Counted from the stretch's first letter, positions 43,510 to 52,981 are shown. The stretch is 64,000 nt of DNA from Pantoea dispersa (GCF_014155765.1 NZ_SCKT01000006.1:176167-240166); one strand, 5' to 3'. The notes: a model not told the origin generated them from the letters alone. Numbers and translations are program-made.

Positions 43510-44499
43510 TTATTTATCGCTTTTCAGTTCATAAAGAGGAACGATTTTTTTGCCAAAACGACTTTTATACTGACGTAACCGACTTGTTTTCGGTTCCTCA
43601 GAAAGTCGGGCGATAGAGAGGTTAAACGTACTTAAACCCTGGGATTTTGCCCACTCCGCTGCTGCCATCATTGCATAATAAGATGAGCCAGGATCTTTAT
43701 AATTAGAGCGATGATTAATAGCAAGTTTTCTTAGATAACATTCAGAACCAAGAATCACAATATTCAGGCATGACAATATCACGCCATCTATAACGGTAAA
43801 AAAACTCCTGCTGATGCCTGCGTTATCCTGTAAAATAATGGATTCTATCGCATTTAAAGCAGACTGATCATAAATTTTATTTCTTTCATATCCTTGTTGA
43901 ATCGCATTAAGATAATGCACTCGATACAATTCATCCCTTGCGTAAACCATATTTTCTGAACAAGTAATGATATCGACATTATCACGTTTTACTCTATCAA
44001 TAATATGCTTTATTTTCCTTTTTTTTCCTCCTGAATAATAAACGGCATCAAGCCATAAATCGGTAGTTAAGTCTTTTTTAATAAGTGTAGATAATGATAT
44101 TTTTAAGCTCAGTTCTTGTGCGTAATAACATAGGTGGTTACAAAGTGACAATGTCTCAAATGTGTCATCTGCTGTAAAACTCGCTTTATTTATACTTAGA
44201 TTAAGAGAGCTAAGCCACTCAAAAAATTTTTTAACTAGCAGAGGGATTTGCTGGTAAGGTCCAGAAATAACTGGCCCGCAAGACCACTTAACCGTACCCG
44301 TATTTTCATTTATCAGTACTAGGCATCTTAGGCAAGCGCCTTGGATATCAATCGAAACATAGGTCGGAGTGTAGCCATAGCAGGCCATAGAATATTCGCC
44401 ATTATAAGTAGATTGTGGATAAGGTGTACTGGAATGTTGGCAAATAAAGTTGTTCCACTCTAGGGCGTTAACTTTAGTATGCGAATAGGAAATTAACAT
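43510..44499 (-). CDS. FemAB-like acyltransferase (GNAT fold)
   Basis: This 329-residue protein has a double-GNAT layout: an N-terminal half up to about 150 and a C-terminal half with ELYRVHYLNAIQQGY, YYAMMAAAEWAKSQGL and SRLRQYKSRFGKK. The last resembles the FKxxFG end of FemABX proteins. Such enzymes move amino acids from tRNA to amines; PacB in the pacidamycin pathway does so in a nucleoside antibiotic. Here it could couple an amino acid to the amine made by the aminotransferase, or join peptide and nucleoside. That last idea is a guess. Confidence 0.65.
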   Translation of the reverse strand: MLISYSHTKVNALEWNNFICQHSSTPYPQSTYNGEYSMACYGYTPTYVSIDIQGACLRCLVLINENTGTVKWSCGPVISGPYQQIPLLVKKFFEWLSSLNLSINKASFTADDTFETLSLCNHLCYYAQELSLKISLSTLIKKDLTTDLWLDAVYYSGGKKRKIKHIIDRVKRDNVDIITCSENMVYARDELYRVHYLNAIQQGYERNKIYDQSALNAIESIILQDNAGISRSFFTVIDGVILSCLNIVILGSECYLRKLAINHRSNYKDPGSSYYAMMAAAEWAKSQGLSTFNLSIARLSEEPKTSRLRQYKSRFGKKIVPLYELKSDK

Positions 44500-44527
44500 G
44501 AAAGCCTCTGATGAAATAAATAAAGGA

Positions 44528-45289
44528 CTAGTCTGCGTTGCATGCGAGGAAACTATCCATATGAGACTTAATCAAAGCGATCTCCTGCTTGGGCAAATAC
44601 TGCGAATGATTTAAAATCATATGGGCCAATGAAGAGAAGGTATGAAGCTGGGAAACTTGCGCCCAAGTTCCCCCCTCAGCCAATAAAGTATCTTGCAATG
44701 TGTACAACTGAGATAACACAGATATAGGTACTAGCCTTTTATGATTAACCCCACCCTGTCCGGTTCTGACTTTAGCAGCATTTGTTAATGCGCCTGAGAA
44801 GTATCCCTTAAAATCCTTAGCAGGTATAATTACTTTTACCGCTCTTTCCGGTTGTTGGTTCAGTAAAGGCAAAAAACGGTACATGGATATTCCCGTACCG
44901 GTGATAATGACATTTGCTTGCTGTAGTAAAACTCGTGAAAAACAGTAAGCATTAGCGAGCGGTGTGAGAGAACGATTAATCTCACCCCGACCGTTATGAT
45001 AATTGGGCAGATCGCCTGTTTCAGCGACTTTACCTTTGTTAAGGTGAATGTGTTGCGGAAGTGCTAACCCGGCACGATGTAAAATACGATTAAGAAGGCA
45101 TAACGAAGCATCAGGATGAATAGAAATATATTCCGCTAAGAAGTCATCAATAATTTTGACAGTACGCTCTGTACTAAGGTTGTTTTCCTCGGCTGCAGTG
45201 ATAATAGTTGAAATAAAAGGAGAAAGGGTTGTTTTACCGCATCCAGGCGCACCGACAATAATAGCAACAAGACCATTATGATGCAGCAT
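44528..45289 (-). CDS. P-loop kinase-like protein of the nucleoside cluster
   Basis: This 253-residue protein has an N-terminal Walker A GAPGCGKT at 13-20 (Lys19). An IIDDFLAEYI segment near 45 may act as the Asp-containing catalytic part, as in small-molecule and zeta-type kinases. The rest is unrecognised. The cluster holds several kinase-like proteins, which fits phosphorylated intermediates. It overlaps the HprK-like gene by 14 bases. Confidence 0.6.
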   Translation of the reverse strand: MLHHNGLVAIIVGAPGCGKTTLSPFISTIITAAEENNLSTERTVKIIDDFLAEYISIHPDASLCLLNRILHRAGLALPQHIHLNKGKVAETGDLPNYHNGRGEINRSLTPLANAYCFSRVLLQQANVIITGTGISMYRFLPLLNQQPERAVKVIIPAKDFKGYFSGALTNAAKVRTGQGGVNHKRLVPISVLSQLYTLQDTLLAEGGTWAQVSQLHTFSSLAHMILNHSQYLPKQEIALIKSHMDSFLACNAD

Positions 45290-46406
45290 GACGCTTTATT
45301 TCCTGCTCGATAAGTTGCCATGTTTTACGAAAGTCCGAAAAAATATTTGGACCGTAGCTTAGCTGAAAAAGGTTATTATGAGAACTCAACTCGGTAAAAG
45401 TATGCTTAACGCCGGGGACAAGCGGTGAAGGTGCCAAATTAAGGTAATCAACAAAATGGCGTTCTTGGTTAGGGTTGGTGAAGATGTTATGGTCATCCAC
45501 TCCGTTCAAATGGGTTAGTCTCAATATATTCTCCTCATTAACAAAATTAAGCATTAGAAAAACAATCCTTCCCGTAAAATCGCTATAATTAGTATTAAAT
45601 GTCTGCATAAACTCATCGACATCAAATAAGATCCTCTTCCGCGAATTCGGTGGATAATGCTGTCCAATATCATTGAGCCAGTTATCCTCGAGGGGTTGTT
45701 TACGTCTAAGAGAGAACGGTTTTATAGTACCTACCACAGAGCTATCTAAGGAACTTAATGAAATACCCATCCGGCGTGGCCAACCTGAAAGCTGGACATC
45801 ATTTCCCTCTGACCAACAAATTAATAGGTCGTCAGATTTAAAATCAGCATTGAGATCGGTACAGCATCGTAGGAGAAAACTAGATTTTCCGGAACCTCTT
45901 GGTCCAAAAAAAACATAACTGGTGTCTTTAATTATTACACATGAAGCATGAAGAACTTGAGCTTTCTTTTTGTAAGTACAATACCCTACCAGTTGCTTAA
46001 TTATTCGGGAAAAGGTTTTATCATTTAGGTGGCCATCTTCAGAAATGGTGATATTCCAAGTTCTGTTACACTGATTAACTTCAATGAGAGCCCCTACGCT
46101 ATCCTTTTCAGGTTCTCGGTAAATGATTTTTTCTTCGTCAGAATACTTTACTATTCTTAAGCCGCCACCATTGCCATCTAGATCGACGTTCAACACAGGC
46201 GGCATACGCCAAGGGCGATTTTCGTCTACCCAGGTTTGAACAAATTTTCTAACGTAGAGGTTGATGGTGCAGGTAACGGGGGTTGCCACATTTATTATTC
46301 TGAAGGCGGGTGTCAAATATAAGATAACTTCATTTAAATTAACACCATCCCGGGAAATTAATGAGAATTTCTCTCCGGCAAACTCAAATAAAAGGCGTTC
46401 GGTCAT
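45276..46406 (-). CDS. HprK-like kinase of the peptide/nucleoside cluster
   Basis: This 376-residue protein has an HPr-kinase-like P-loop at 168-175 (GPRGSGKS) preceded by LHASCVII, and followed by LNADFKSDDLLI as in HprK-related proteins. The N-terminal half (about 1-140) is of the type that sits before HprK domains in peptide-modification loci. In lasso peptides such a kinase phosphorylates the precursor peptide. Here the substrate could be the peptide or the nucleoside. The substrate is not shown by sequence. Confidence 0.68.
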   Translation of the reverse strand: MTERLLFEFAGEKFSLISRDGVNLNEVILYLTPAFRIINVATPVTCTINLYVRKFVQTWVDENRPWRMPPVLNVDLDGNGGGLRIVKYSDEEKIIYREPEKDSVGALIEVNQCNRTWNITISEDGHLNDKTFSRIIKQLVGYCTYKKKAQVLHASCVIIKDTSYVFFGPRGSGKSSFLLRCCTDLNADFKSDDLLICWSEGNDVQLSGWPRRMGISLSSLDSSVVGTIKPFSLRRKQPLEDNWLNDIGQHYPPNSRKRILFDVDEFMQTFNTNYSDFTGRIVFLMLNFVNEENILRLTHLNGVDDHNIFTNPNQERHFVDYLNLAPSPLVPGVKHTFTELSSHNNLFQLSYGPNIFSDFRKTWQLIEQEIKRHAAS

Positions 46407-46434
46407 ATAACAATCCTTTTCAGTCCATAAGGTT

Positions 46435-47079
46435 TTATTTATTCAAATACGTAATCCTGCCTATGGGAGTGGCTGGTGGTTGATGTTCCCAGAAAACGAT
46501 CTGGATAGAGTTTCTTTTGTATTTTTTATGCATCTTGTTGACGGAATGATAAGAATTTTCGGTCCGTTTGAAAATTATACTCTTGCCGGGTATTGGTTCT
46601 ATCGCATCAATAATTTCTCCACTTTTATTGTGAATTAGAAATTCTCCACCTAATCCACAACCTGGAGAACCTGTCAGGTAAATAAGATGAGTTAGCAATT
46701 TTGGCTTTCTATCGGTATGTATCGACATAAAACAATTTTCGTAGTATTGATTAATTATCACTTCTATCCATGCTCCTGACACGTCAATATCTAGTAACTT
46801 TTCAACTTTACTTTTGTATTCATTAGTTTTAACCATGGCGAGTAAATACTGCCAACATGCATCGAGTGATGATGTGTCAATTATGCTCTCATCGAACTGT
46901 GAATAAATCTTAGCCTGCTTACACAGGTAGCTTTTATCCGATCCATTATTACGCTCAGTAAGTACCAGTTTGTCATCGGGGAACGTATTGGATAGACTTT
47001 TAATAAAACCGGGTAGAAAAAAGTCATCTGAAACAAACCAGGGCCAAGGGCCTCCCTGTGTAAAGTTTGAAAAGTTCAT
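46435..47079 (-). CDS. Fe(II)/2-oxoglutarate oxygenase, second of two
   Basis: This protein is 214 residues from the Met at 47079, chosen because it avoids overlap with the upstream gene and has a GAGG site about 10 bases before it. The iron triad is His121-x-Asp123 (SIHTDR) and His178 (SYHSV), with Arg189 (RNSIQIVFW) for 2-oxoglutarate. It is of prolyl-4-hydroxylase type. Nikkomycin and polyoxin use two such oxygenases to shorten and oxidise the octosyl skeleton, so a similar step is inferred here. Confidence 0.78.
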   Translation of the reverse strand: MNFSNFTQGGPWPWFVSDDFFLPGFIKSLSNTFPDDKLVLTERNNGSDKSYLCKQAKIYSQFDESIIDTSSLDACWQYLLAMVKTNEYKSKVEKLLDIDVSGAWIEVIINQYYENCFMSIHTDRKPKLLTHLIYLTGSPGCGLGGEFLIHNKSGEIIDAIEPIPGKSIIFKRTENSYHSVNKMHKKYKRNSIQIVFWEHQPPATPIGRITYLNK

Positions 47080-47113
47080 GACCTGAAATCCTCTAAAAAT
47101 ACAAACTATTGTT

Positions 47114-48436
47114 TTACAAAAGATATTGAACACGAGCACCTAGTCTGGATAAATTTGCAATTAAATGAGTATACCCACGCTCAAGATGTTCGCTTCCAGT
47201 GATAGTGGTTTCTCCATTTCTGACAATAGCGGCAACAAGCAAAACAGCAGCAGACCGAAGATCATGTGCGTGTAGCGACTGCGAAACAGAGTGCAACCGA
47301 GCTGGGTTTATTGTAATACTTCGATCACAAACAGCAATAGCTGTCCCTATTTTGTTTAGTTCATGGGCATAAGAGAAGCGATTTTTCCAAACCCTTTCCT
47401 CCATTGAAGATTTACCGTCGGCATGGCACAAAAGTAATGCGAAGAAAGGTTGATGGTCACTATAGATACCCATACTGTTGACGACGACATCAATCGCTTT
47501 TAACGGATGAGGTGTTTCGGCATAGATATCACTAGCATTATAATTAATACAAATACCAATACGTGCAAACAAGTTCAGTTCGGCTTGTAATCCCTTAACA
47601 ACACGATCTAAATTTTTGCAATGCAAAACTATCTTTTTACCGGACAAAGCAGATAAAGTGAGATAAGTGATAACTTCTGACAAGTCGGAAAGCAGAGTCA
47701 TTGTTACACAGCGATCGGAGTGCATATCAACAGGAATGTTGGGAGGGAAAATAACAATCTTATTTTTGTTATAATGAATATAAAAGCCATTTAATTTCAA
47801 AAAATCAAGCAGTTCGGTCACATCAGGTTTTAAATAAGGATTGAGAATATTGGTAACACCTTGAGTCACAAACATTGACGCCAGTATCGCCGTTTTTGTC
47901 GCCCCAGACACAAGTGGGCCTGTAAGGTCGTCTGTAAAATCTGAAAATTTCATAATATCGATGGTACAAGGACTAAACTCCTTAATACGTCCAACAATTT
48001 TCTCGTCATTGAATGAAAAATGGGCACCAAAATGCGATAGTACATCCAGCATATGCTGTATAGGGCGACCTCCATTCTCACCAATAGCGCAACCACCAAA
48101 CGATGAGAAAGATACTTGCTTAAATCGTCCTAATAGCACCGGTATAAGATAGATAGCGCCATGGATTTTTTCTGCCAGCTTGCGTGGGATATACCAGTTA
48201 TTGAGTTGTGAACAATTAATCTTCAGGAGTCTCTCCTGATAGCTGGAAAACCCACCTAAATTGTTAATAATCTCGCTAATGATATGAGTATCCAAAATGT
48301 CAGGTGCATTGTTGATAACCACATCTTTTTTTAGGGCGACTGAGGCTGCCATAATTACAGTCGTAGCATGTTTAAATCCGGCGATCTCGATTGAACCTTC
48401 TGTTATCCGACTTGGCGAAACTAATAATGTGCGCAC
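47114..48436 (-). CDS. MurA/NikO-like enolpyruvyl transferase
   Basis: This 440-residue EPT-family protein has Lys22 in AGFKHA (MurA Lys22-Asn23 region, with the Asn replaced) and the reactive Cys116 in FGGCAIG. In MurA the acceptor is UDP-GlcNAc; in nikkomycin/polyoxin (NikO/PolA) and malayamycin (MalO) it is a nucleoside monophosphate. Its neighbours, a TruD-like and a NikJ-like enzyme, make the second role far likelier: phosphoenolpyruvate plus pseudouridine monophosphate. A second housekeeping MurA on a mobile element would be odd. Confidence 0.82.
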   Translation of the reverse strand: MRTLLVSPSRITEGSIEIAGFKHATTVIMAASVALKKDVVINNAPDILDTHIISEIINNLGGFSSYQERLLKINCSQLNNWYIPRKLAEKIHGAIYLIPVLLGRFKQVSFSSFGGCAIGENGGRPIQHMLDVLSHFGAHFSFNDEKIVGRIKEFSPCTIDIMKFSDFTDDLTGPLVSGATKTAILASMFVTQGVTNILNPYLKPDVTELLDFLKLNGFYIHYNKNKIVIFPPNIPVDMHSDRCVTMTLLSDLSEVITYLTLSALSGKKIVLHCKNLDRVVKGLQAELNLFARIGICINYNASDIYAETPHPLKAIDVVVNSMGIYSDHQPFFALLLCHADGKSSMEERVWKNRFSYAHELNKIGTAIAVCDRSITINPARLHSVSQSLHAHDLRSAAVLLVAAIVRNGETTITGSEHLERGYTHLIANLSRLGARVQYLL

Positions 48437-48466
48437 GTGATATTACCTCCTGATATAATATATTTA

Positions 48467-49807
48467 TTAAATGTTGTTACAGCCACGTACAGGAATGTTC
48501 TTATCTACAGAAGTGATTTTTTTATACTCATAGCCATGAAATAACTTATAGTATTCTTTCTCTTGGTCGTCCGGAATGGAGCGCGTTGGAAATAGTTGAC
48601 GATTAAATAAAGCAATATCGTCAACAGACATATCATCGTTAATCTGATGATATTGTGTGAATATTGTTGGTCTATAACGAGCATTGTTTTTGTGAACATA
48701 TTGTATTGTACGTTTTAACCCTTCAATGCTGTCTCCGGGGAGTCCCATCATGATAAAGCAGTTAAGTTCAATATGACTTTGTTGGCAAAGGCTTGATATT
48801 TCATCAAACTTTTTCAATGCCATGGTTTTGACCTTTGGTAAACAATTTTCGGCAACTGTAGCTTCAATCGTTTCTATTCCTAAGCTTATTCTTATACAAT
48901 TAGCTTGGGACATTTTTTTTATCAGCTTGTCGTCCAGGAAGGATAATGTTGTAACGCATTTCCAGGGAATACAAGCATCTTGAGCAATTAACGTATCACA
49001 AAGTTCAATCACCCACTTTTTATCAAGAGTGAAAGTCGGTGCATAAAAGGTTACATATTCGAATTTTCCGTATAAAAAAGAATCTTTGATATATTTAACT
49101 ACGCTGGATACCGTGACACGACGTTCATTTCTGCCTTGCATTAACGGTACATCGCAATACTTGCAACCAATGCTACATCCTCTAGCTACAGGAACAACCA
49201 ATTCTCTTCTATTAGGAATGCCGCAAAACTTGTTAAAATCATCAAGATACATTTTGTCATAATGAGAATAAGGGATTTCTTTTATATCTGGAAATACCCA
49301 CTCCTCACTACTGAGAATTCTGCCCTCACCGTTCTTTTTGTATCCTACCGTTGAGCGGTTAAGAAAACCGTGGGCCATATTCCCTCCCATCATCTGAAGG
49401 AGATAATCTTGCAACCCTGCTTCATAATCCCCAGAGTAATGTATTGCATCAAAATAAAATTGTTCAAATATATGCGGATTCTGCTTGCTCAATCTGCCAA
49501 AAGTGACAAGTTTACTTTGAGGGGATAGTTTTTTACAATAGTGGACAAATCGTGGGAATGTATCGATTCCATCAAAATCATTCATTACGAAGATAACATC
49601 GAAAATAGTATTTGTCAGTAGTTCACAAATATGCTTCCAGTTAACATTAAGTGCTGCTGCATCTACTGTTTTGACAGTCAGGTCAGGGACGTTTTTTCTC
49701 AAATAAGCTGAAGTCTGGAAAACAGGTAAATGATGACCTGCATTAAAATAAGAAGGTATATAAGGTGGTATTATTATCAACACATTCATTTTGCAAAGTC
49801 TCGTCAT
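48467..49807 (-). CDS. NikJ/PolH-like radical SAM enzyme
   Basis: This 446-residue protein has an N-terminal domain like B12-binding radical SAM proteins (LIIIPPYIPSYFNAGHHLPVF). The radical-SAM motif CSIGCKYC has Cys211, Cys215 and Cys218. The middle carries CIRISLGIETIEA and IMMGLPGDS, as in the class. NikJ/PolH turn 3'-enolpyruvyl-UMP into the bicyclic octosyl acid phosphate, and this protein lies one gene from the enolpyruvyl transferase. The substrate would be enolpyruvyl-pseudouridine phosphate, by context. A later Met at residue 7 is an alternative start. Confidence 0.8.
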   Translation of the reverse strand: MTRLCKMNVLIIIPPYIPSYFNAGHHLPVFQTSAYLRKNVPDLTVKTVDAAALNVNWKHICELLTNTIFDVIFVMNDFDGIDTFPRFVHYCKKLSPQSKLVTFGRLSKQNPHIFEQFYFDAIHYSGDYEAGLQDYLLQMMGGNMAHGFLNRSTVGYKKNGEGRILSSEEWVFPDIKEIPYSHYDKMYLDDFNKFCGIPNRRELVVPVARGCSIGCKYCDVPLMQGRNERRVTVSSVVKYIKDSFLYGKFEYVTFYAPTFTLDKKWVIELCDTLIAQDACIPWKCVTTLSFLDDKLIKKMSQANCIRISLGIETIEATVAENCLPKVKTMALKKFDEISSLCQQSHIELNCFIMMGLPGDSIEGLKRTIQYVHKNNARYRPTIFTQYHQINDDMSVDDIALFNRQLFPTRSIPDDQEKEYYKLFHGYEYKKITSVDKNIPVRGCNNI

Positions 49808-49839
49808 TAATTATTGAAGGGAAGCTGAACGTCATTATT

Positions 49840-50880
49840 TCAAGAATGTAATTTCATCATTAACTGCTTAATGAGCATAGTAGCGTAACAACCCGGTGGT
49901 AAGAAAAATGAAAGGGTGAATTTATATTTCCCATAATTGAACTCATCTTTTTCCATTTTCCCGAGCATTACTTTAGTGTTGATAATGGCTGGTCTGTTGG
50001 TATCAATAGGTATAATATCTTTATCAACAACCACATGGCGTTTATACTTATATGGTAAGTTTTCTAAAATATCCTCTATAGTATTATCTATGCAGCAAGG
50101 GAAAACAAATTTCATTCCTTCAATTTCGCTTTTAATACTATTTTTTATCTGTTTGGAATTTTCAAGACGTTCTATTATCTGAGAGTTCCACTTATATGAG
50201 GAATATGCAGAGCGGTAGAACGCTATCTTTCTTAAGTCAATACGCGAAAAGAAGTCATCAATGCTTCTCAGAGGGCGCTCAACAATATCTTGTGAATCAT
50301 TTATTCTATTAACCAACTTAATGGCTGATGTATAGTCCTTTCGCTCAATCGCCGCACCTAAAAAATGTGTTATTTTGTCTCCCCCTGGAATGCCGAAACG
50401 CTGGGTATCGTAATAGTTAATAAAAGAAAAAGAAATACAAGAGTTATTGTTTGTTTTATTACCAATGTTGGCATCAATACCACGAGCCGTTATATTAAAG
50501 TAATTACCCTCCAGGCTGGCGACATTAATTCGTGCACCTACTTTTCCTGTATGGAATAACCGGATGAATTTATTTTCAAAGTCCATAACATTACAGTAAG
50601 TGCCTCGGCAGCATTTGATTTTATCACTGAGCGATGCGGCATTGATAGATATATATTGTTCCGTTACTCCATCAATATCTTTCAATCCGGCATAACCTAT
50701 GTTCTCTTGATTTATTTTAAAATAATTTGCGATTATCGAAATTGCTTCAAATGTCTCATAGTTTTTCTTTTGGAGTAAGAAGTATATGTTTTGTTCTGTG
50801 CTGTCTTTATACTCTAGGCACAAACGATGTTTTTCTTTTACTATAAAATCCTCTGGGATTACTTTCAGTTGATAGTTCAT
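49840..50880 (-). CDS. TruD-like pseudouridine synthase
   Basis: This 346-residue protein has the TruD catalytic stretch IGYAGLKDIDGVTEQYISI with Asp68. Later motifs NYYDTQRFGIPGGDK and DYTSAIKLVNR match TruD-type folds. TruD normally makes pseudouridine-13 in tRNA-Glu. In malayamycin (MalD) and pseudouridimycin (PumJ) related enzymes supply the C-nucleoside precursor. The cluster position argues for that role. It tells us that the base of the product is likely uracil joined by a C-C bond. Confidence 0.85.
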   Translation of the reverse strand: MNYQLKVIPEDFIVKEKHRLCLEYKDSTEQNIYFLLQKKNYETFEAISIIANYFKINQENIGYAGLKDIDGVTEQYISINAASLSDKIKCCRGTYCNVMDFENKFIRLFHTGKVGARINVASLEGNYFNITARGIDANIGNKTNNNSCISFSFINYYDTQRFGIPGGDKITHFLGAAIERKDYTSAIKLVNRINDSQDIVERPLRSIDDFFSRIDLRKIAFYRSAYSSYKWNSQIIERLENSKQIKNSIKSEIEGMKFVFPCCIDNTIEDILENLPYKYKRHVVVDKDIIPIDTNRPAIINTKVMLGKMEKDEFNYGKYKFTLSFFLPPGCYATMLIKQLMMKLHS

Positions 50881-50930
50881 CTTCCCTCTTATATTATCGA
50901 TGTATGATATCTCGTATCAATGAGAATATA

Positions 50931-51419
50931 TTAGTAATTGTGAACGGTAATGTCTGGGTAAAGGGTTTTTATATTCCGATTAAACCGCTTTGCATAAATA
51001 TCATAGAATAGAACCTTTTTTATAAAAAAAAAGAGGTTGATCTCTTGATACCACTTTCCATAACCAGCATGGCGCTCATTACCAAATGCGCGTTTAAATA
51101 TTCTTTTGAAATAGCGAAATGCTGCTCTATACCATCTTATATCTAGGATAATAAGATCTGTAGCGTGAGCCAAGCGTACAGGAAGAGTGTTCAAATAATC
51201 ACCAGAAATAATCCACGATTTTTTAGCGAGGATAAAACCGAGTTGATTATTTATTTCCTTTATATCAACTCTTTGCCACCCATCTTTCCAGTTAAGATCA
51301 TCCATATCATAGGCAGGAATACCTAATTCTGATGATAATTTTTCGGCCAATGTTGTTTTACCGCTACAAGGCCGACCAATTACGAGAATTTTTGTACCGC
51401 TAAATTCTGGATAGTTCAT
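50931..51419 (-). CDS. Small P-loop kinase (adenylate-kinase/FlaR-like)
   Basis: This 162-residue protein has Walker A GRPCSGKTT at 15-23 (Lys21) and the lid-like ending KTLYPDITVHNY seen in adenylate-kinase-related and FlaR-like proteins. Pseudouridimycin has an adenylate-kinase-like PumH and polyoxin uses a cryptic kinase. Phosphorylation of a nucleoside intermediate is therefore likely, but this substrate is inferred. It overlaps the aminotransferase by 20 bases. Confidence 0.7.
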   Translation of the reverse strand: MNYPEFSGTKILVIGRPCSGKTTLAEKLSSELGIPAYDMDDLNWKDGWQRVDIKEINNQLGFILAKKSWIISGDYLNTLPVRLAHATDLIILDIRWYRAAFRYFKRIFKRAFGNERHAGYGKWYQEINLFFFIKKVLFYDIYAKRFNRNIKTLYPDITVHNY

Positions 51420-52452
51420 TTAGTAAGCCCTCATACTCATGGCGTGAACAAACTGTAATTCTGAAATAGTTTTCATAGCCTTCAATGCTGTTTAAATTTG
51501 CCACATAAAAGCCCTTTTCTTTTAGTGTTTCCCATAATCTGTTCGCAGATACATTCTTAAGAGATTTAAATAGAATAAAGTTTGCAACAGAATTTTCATA
51601 AGGAATAATATCGTTGACCTTTTTCATCCCAATTATCATGTTTCTGCGGCATAGACGCAAGTTATCCCTGTAATGCTGAAGAACAAGAGGGCGATCTAAT
51701 AAATGTAAAAGGATTTTGATGCTTAGTCCCGATAAATTTGTTTCCGGAAAATGATTTCTTAGCCGTAAAAGATATTTATCTTGAGCAACGATCCAGCCAG
51801 CACGAAGACCAGGCAAACCGAAAGATTTTGCGAAACTGTTTATCAGGATTAGATTGTCATAGATATCAGTAAGCGCGGTATGCGGCTCCTTTCCTAAACC
51901 GGTATAAACTTCATCAATGATGACGCTGATCCCTTTAGCATCACAACACTGGATGAAGGAGGCTAGTGTTTCATTATCAAAAAAGTCGCCAGAGTAAGGG
52001 TCTGGATTGGTAATAACAATGAGATTGCATTTATTATGCTTAGCCCTTGATACTAGTTCATCCAGGTTGTGAGGCTCTTCAGGACCGCGCATATGGATGA
52101 GGTAGGGTATTTTATAGAGAGAAAAATATAATTCATAGCCATTATAGTTAGGAGCTGTAAGCAATGCTTTATTATTCTTACTTAAGCTGCTTAAAACAAT
52201 TCTTATTGCATCATGTCCTCCGCTGGTCAAAAGAATATTCTGTGTGCCGGTATAAAGTGAAGCCTTCGCATATATTTCATCATAGACAGGATACTTATAG
52301 ATATCCTCAGAGGAAAGTATAAATGCTAGGGAGGACATTTCAGCTCTTAGCAGATCTCCTGTTAGATTCTCATTGCTCTTCAGATTGATAAAATTTCTCT
52401 TTGACTCTTTTTTTACCATAAAAGGAAGTGTGGGAATATCAAATTTAATCAT
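51400..52452 (-). CDS. PLP-dependent aminotransferase (HisC/CobD type)
   Basis: This 350-residue fold-type I PLP enzyme has the Schiff-base Lys209 in NSFAKSFGLPGLRAGW and Asp180 for the pyridine ring (IIDEVYTG). It resembles histidinol-phosphate aminotransferases, as NikK/PolI do in nikkomycin/polyoxin, where the amine of the aminohexuronic acid is installed. I infer the same type of step here. It starts inside the GrpB-like gene by 8 bases. Confidence 0.8.
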   Translation of the reverse strand: MIKFDIPTLPFMVKKESKRNFINLKSNENLTGDLLRAEMSSLAFILSSEDIYKYPVYDEIYAKASLYTGTQNILLTSGGHDAIRIVLSSLSKNNKALLTAPNYNGYELYFSLYKIPYLIHMRGPEEPHNLDELVSRAKHNKCNLIVITNPDPYSGDFFDNETLASFIQCCDAKGISVIIDEVYTGLGKEPHTALTDIYDNLILINSFAKSFGLPGLRAGWIVAQDKYLLRLRNHFPETNLSGLSIKILLHLLDRPLVLQHYRDNLRLCRRNMIIGMKKVNDIIPYENSVANFILFKSLKNVSANRLWETLKEKGFYVANLNSIEGYENYFRITVCSRHEYEGLLNELSRI

Positions 52453-52981
52453 CTTCTTGCCTGCTCTTTTTAGCGTGGCTCAACGCAATAGACTCATGTT
52501 TTTTGATGAATGGATTTTTATATTCGGAGTAAATCTCCGGTTCATTATTAGCAATGATGATAGCTTGTTTTTTTATTTTTTGGTATTCTTTAGCTATGTC
52601 TGGATTATTTTTGAGATAGTCTCGAAATGCTAAATGCCGTACGATATCAGGATGATTTGATTCATAGGCGTGTAAATGAAAACTTCGCACCTGTATCCCT
52701 TTGATAAAATAGCGCCGCCCACAAATTCCATTTTCACCTTTAGCTATGTATCCTATCTTTTCCAGTTCTAATTGGCACCTGTCGAGTAAATCTAAAGATG
52801 ATACAACCAATAGTATATCAATAATCGGTTTTGCAGCCAATCCGGGTACAGATGTGCTGCCAATATGAAAGCATTCGATAACACAATCATTCAGGCTATT
52901 AACAATCTGTTTTTTCTCAGCCTCAAACTTAGCAGGCCAGTTGATATCATAGTCAACGAGTGTTATTTGTCGGCTTGACAT
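52445..52981 (-). CDS. GrpB-family protein (nucleotidyltransferase fold)
   Basis: This 178-residue GrpB/UPF0157 protein has the clear HIGSTSVPGLAAKPIIDILL motif at 39-58 (Asp55) and a VDYDINWPAKFEAEK start. GrpB proteins have a nucleotidyltransferase-like fold; their chemistry is mostly unknown. In this operon it could attach or remove a nucleotidyl group, or act as a kinase-like or ligase partner. It is unusual to find one in a biosynthetic set. Confidence 0.78.
   Translation of the reverse strand: MSSRQITLVDYDINWPAKFEAEKKQIVNSLNDCVIECFHIGSTSVPGLAAKPIIDILLVVSSLDLLDRCQLELEKIGYIAKGENGICGRRYFIKGIQVRSFHLHAYESNHPDIVRHLAFRDYLKNNPDIAKEYQKIKKQAIIIANNEPEIYSEYKNPFIKKHESIALSHAKKSRQEDD

Noticed and set aside
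47114-48436. Reading the MurA-like gene as a second housekeeping murA (fosfomycin resistance)
   Set aside because: The reactive Cys is kept, so fosfomycin resistance is not expected. Its neighbours point to a nucleoside pathway.
49840-50880. Reading the TruD-like gene as an ordinary tRNA modification gene
   Set aside because: It is embedded in a tight operon with NikO/NikJ-like genes and has AT-rich codons, unlike a core truD.
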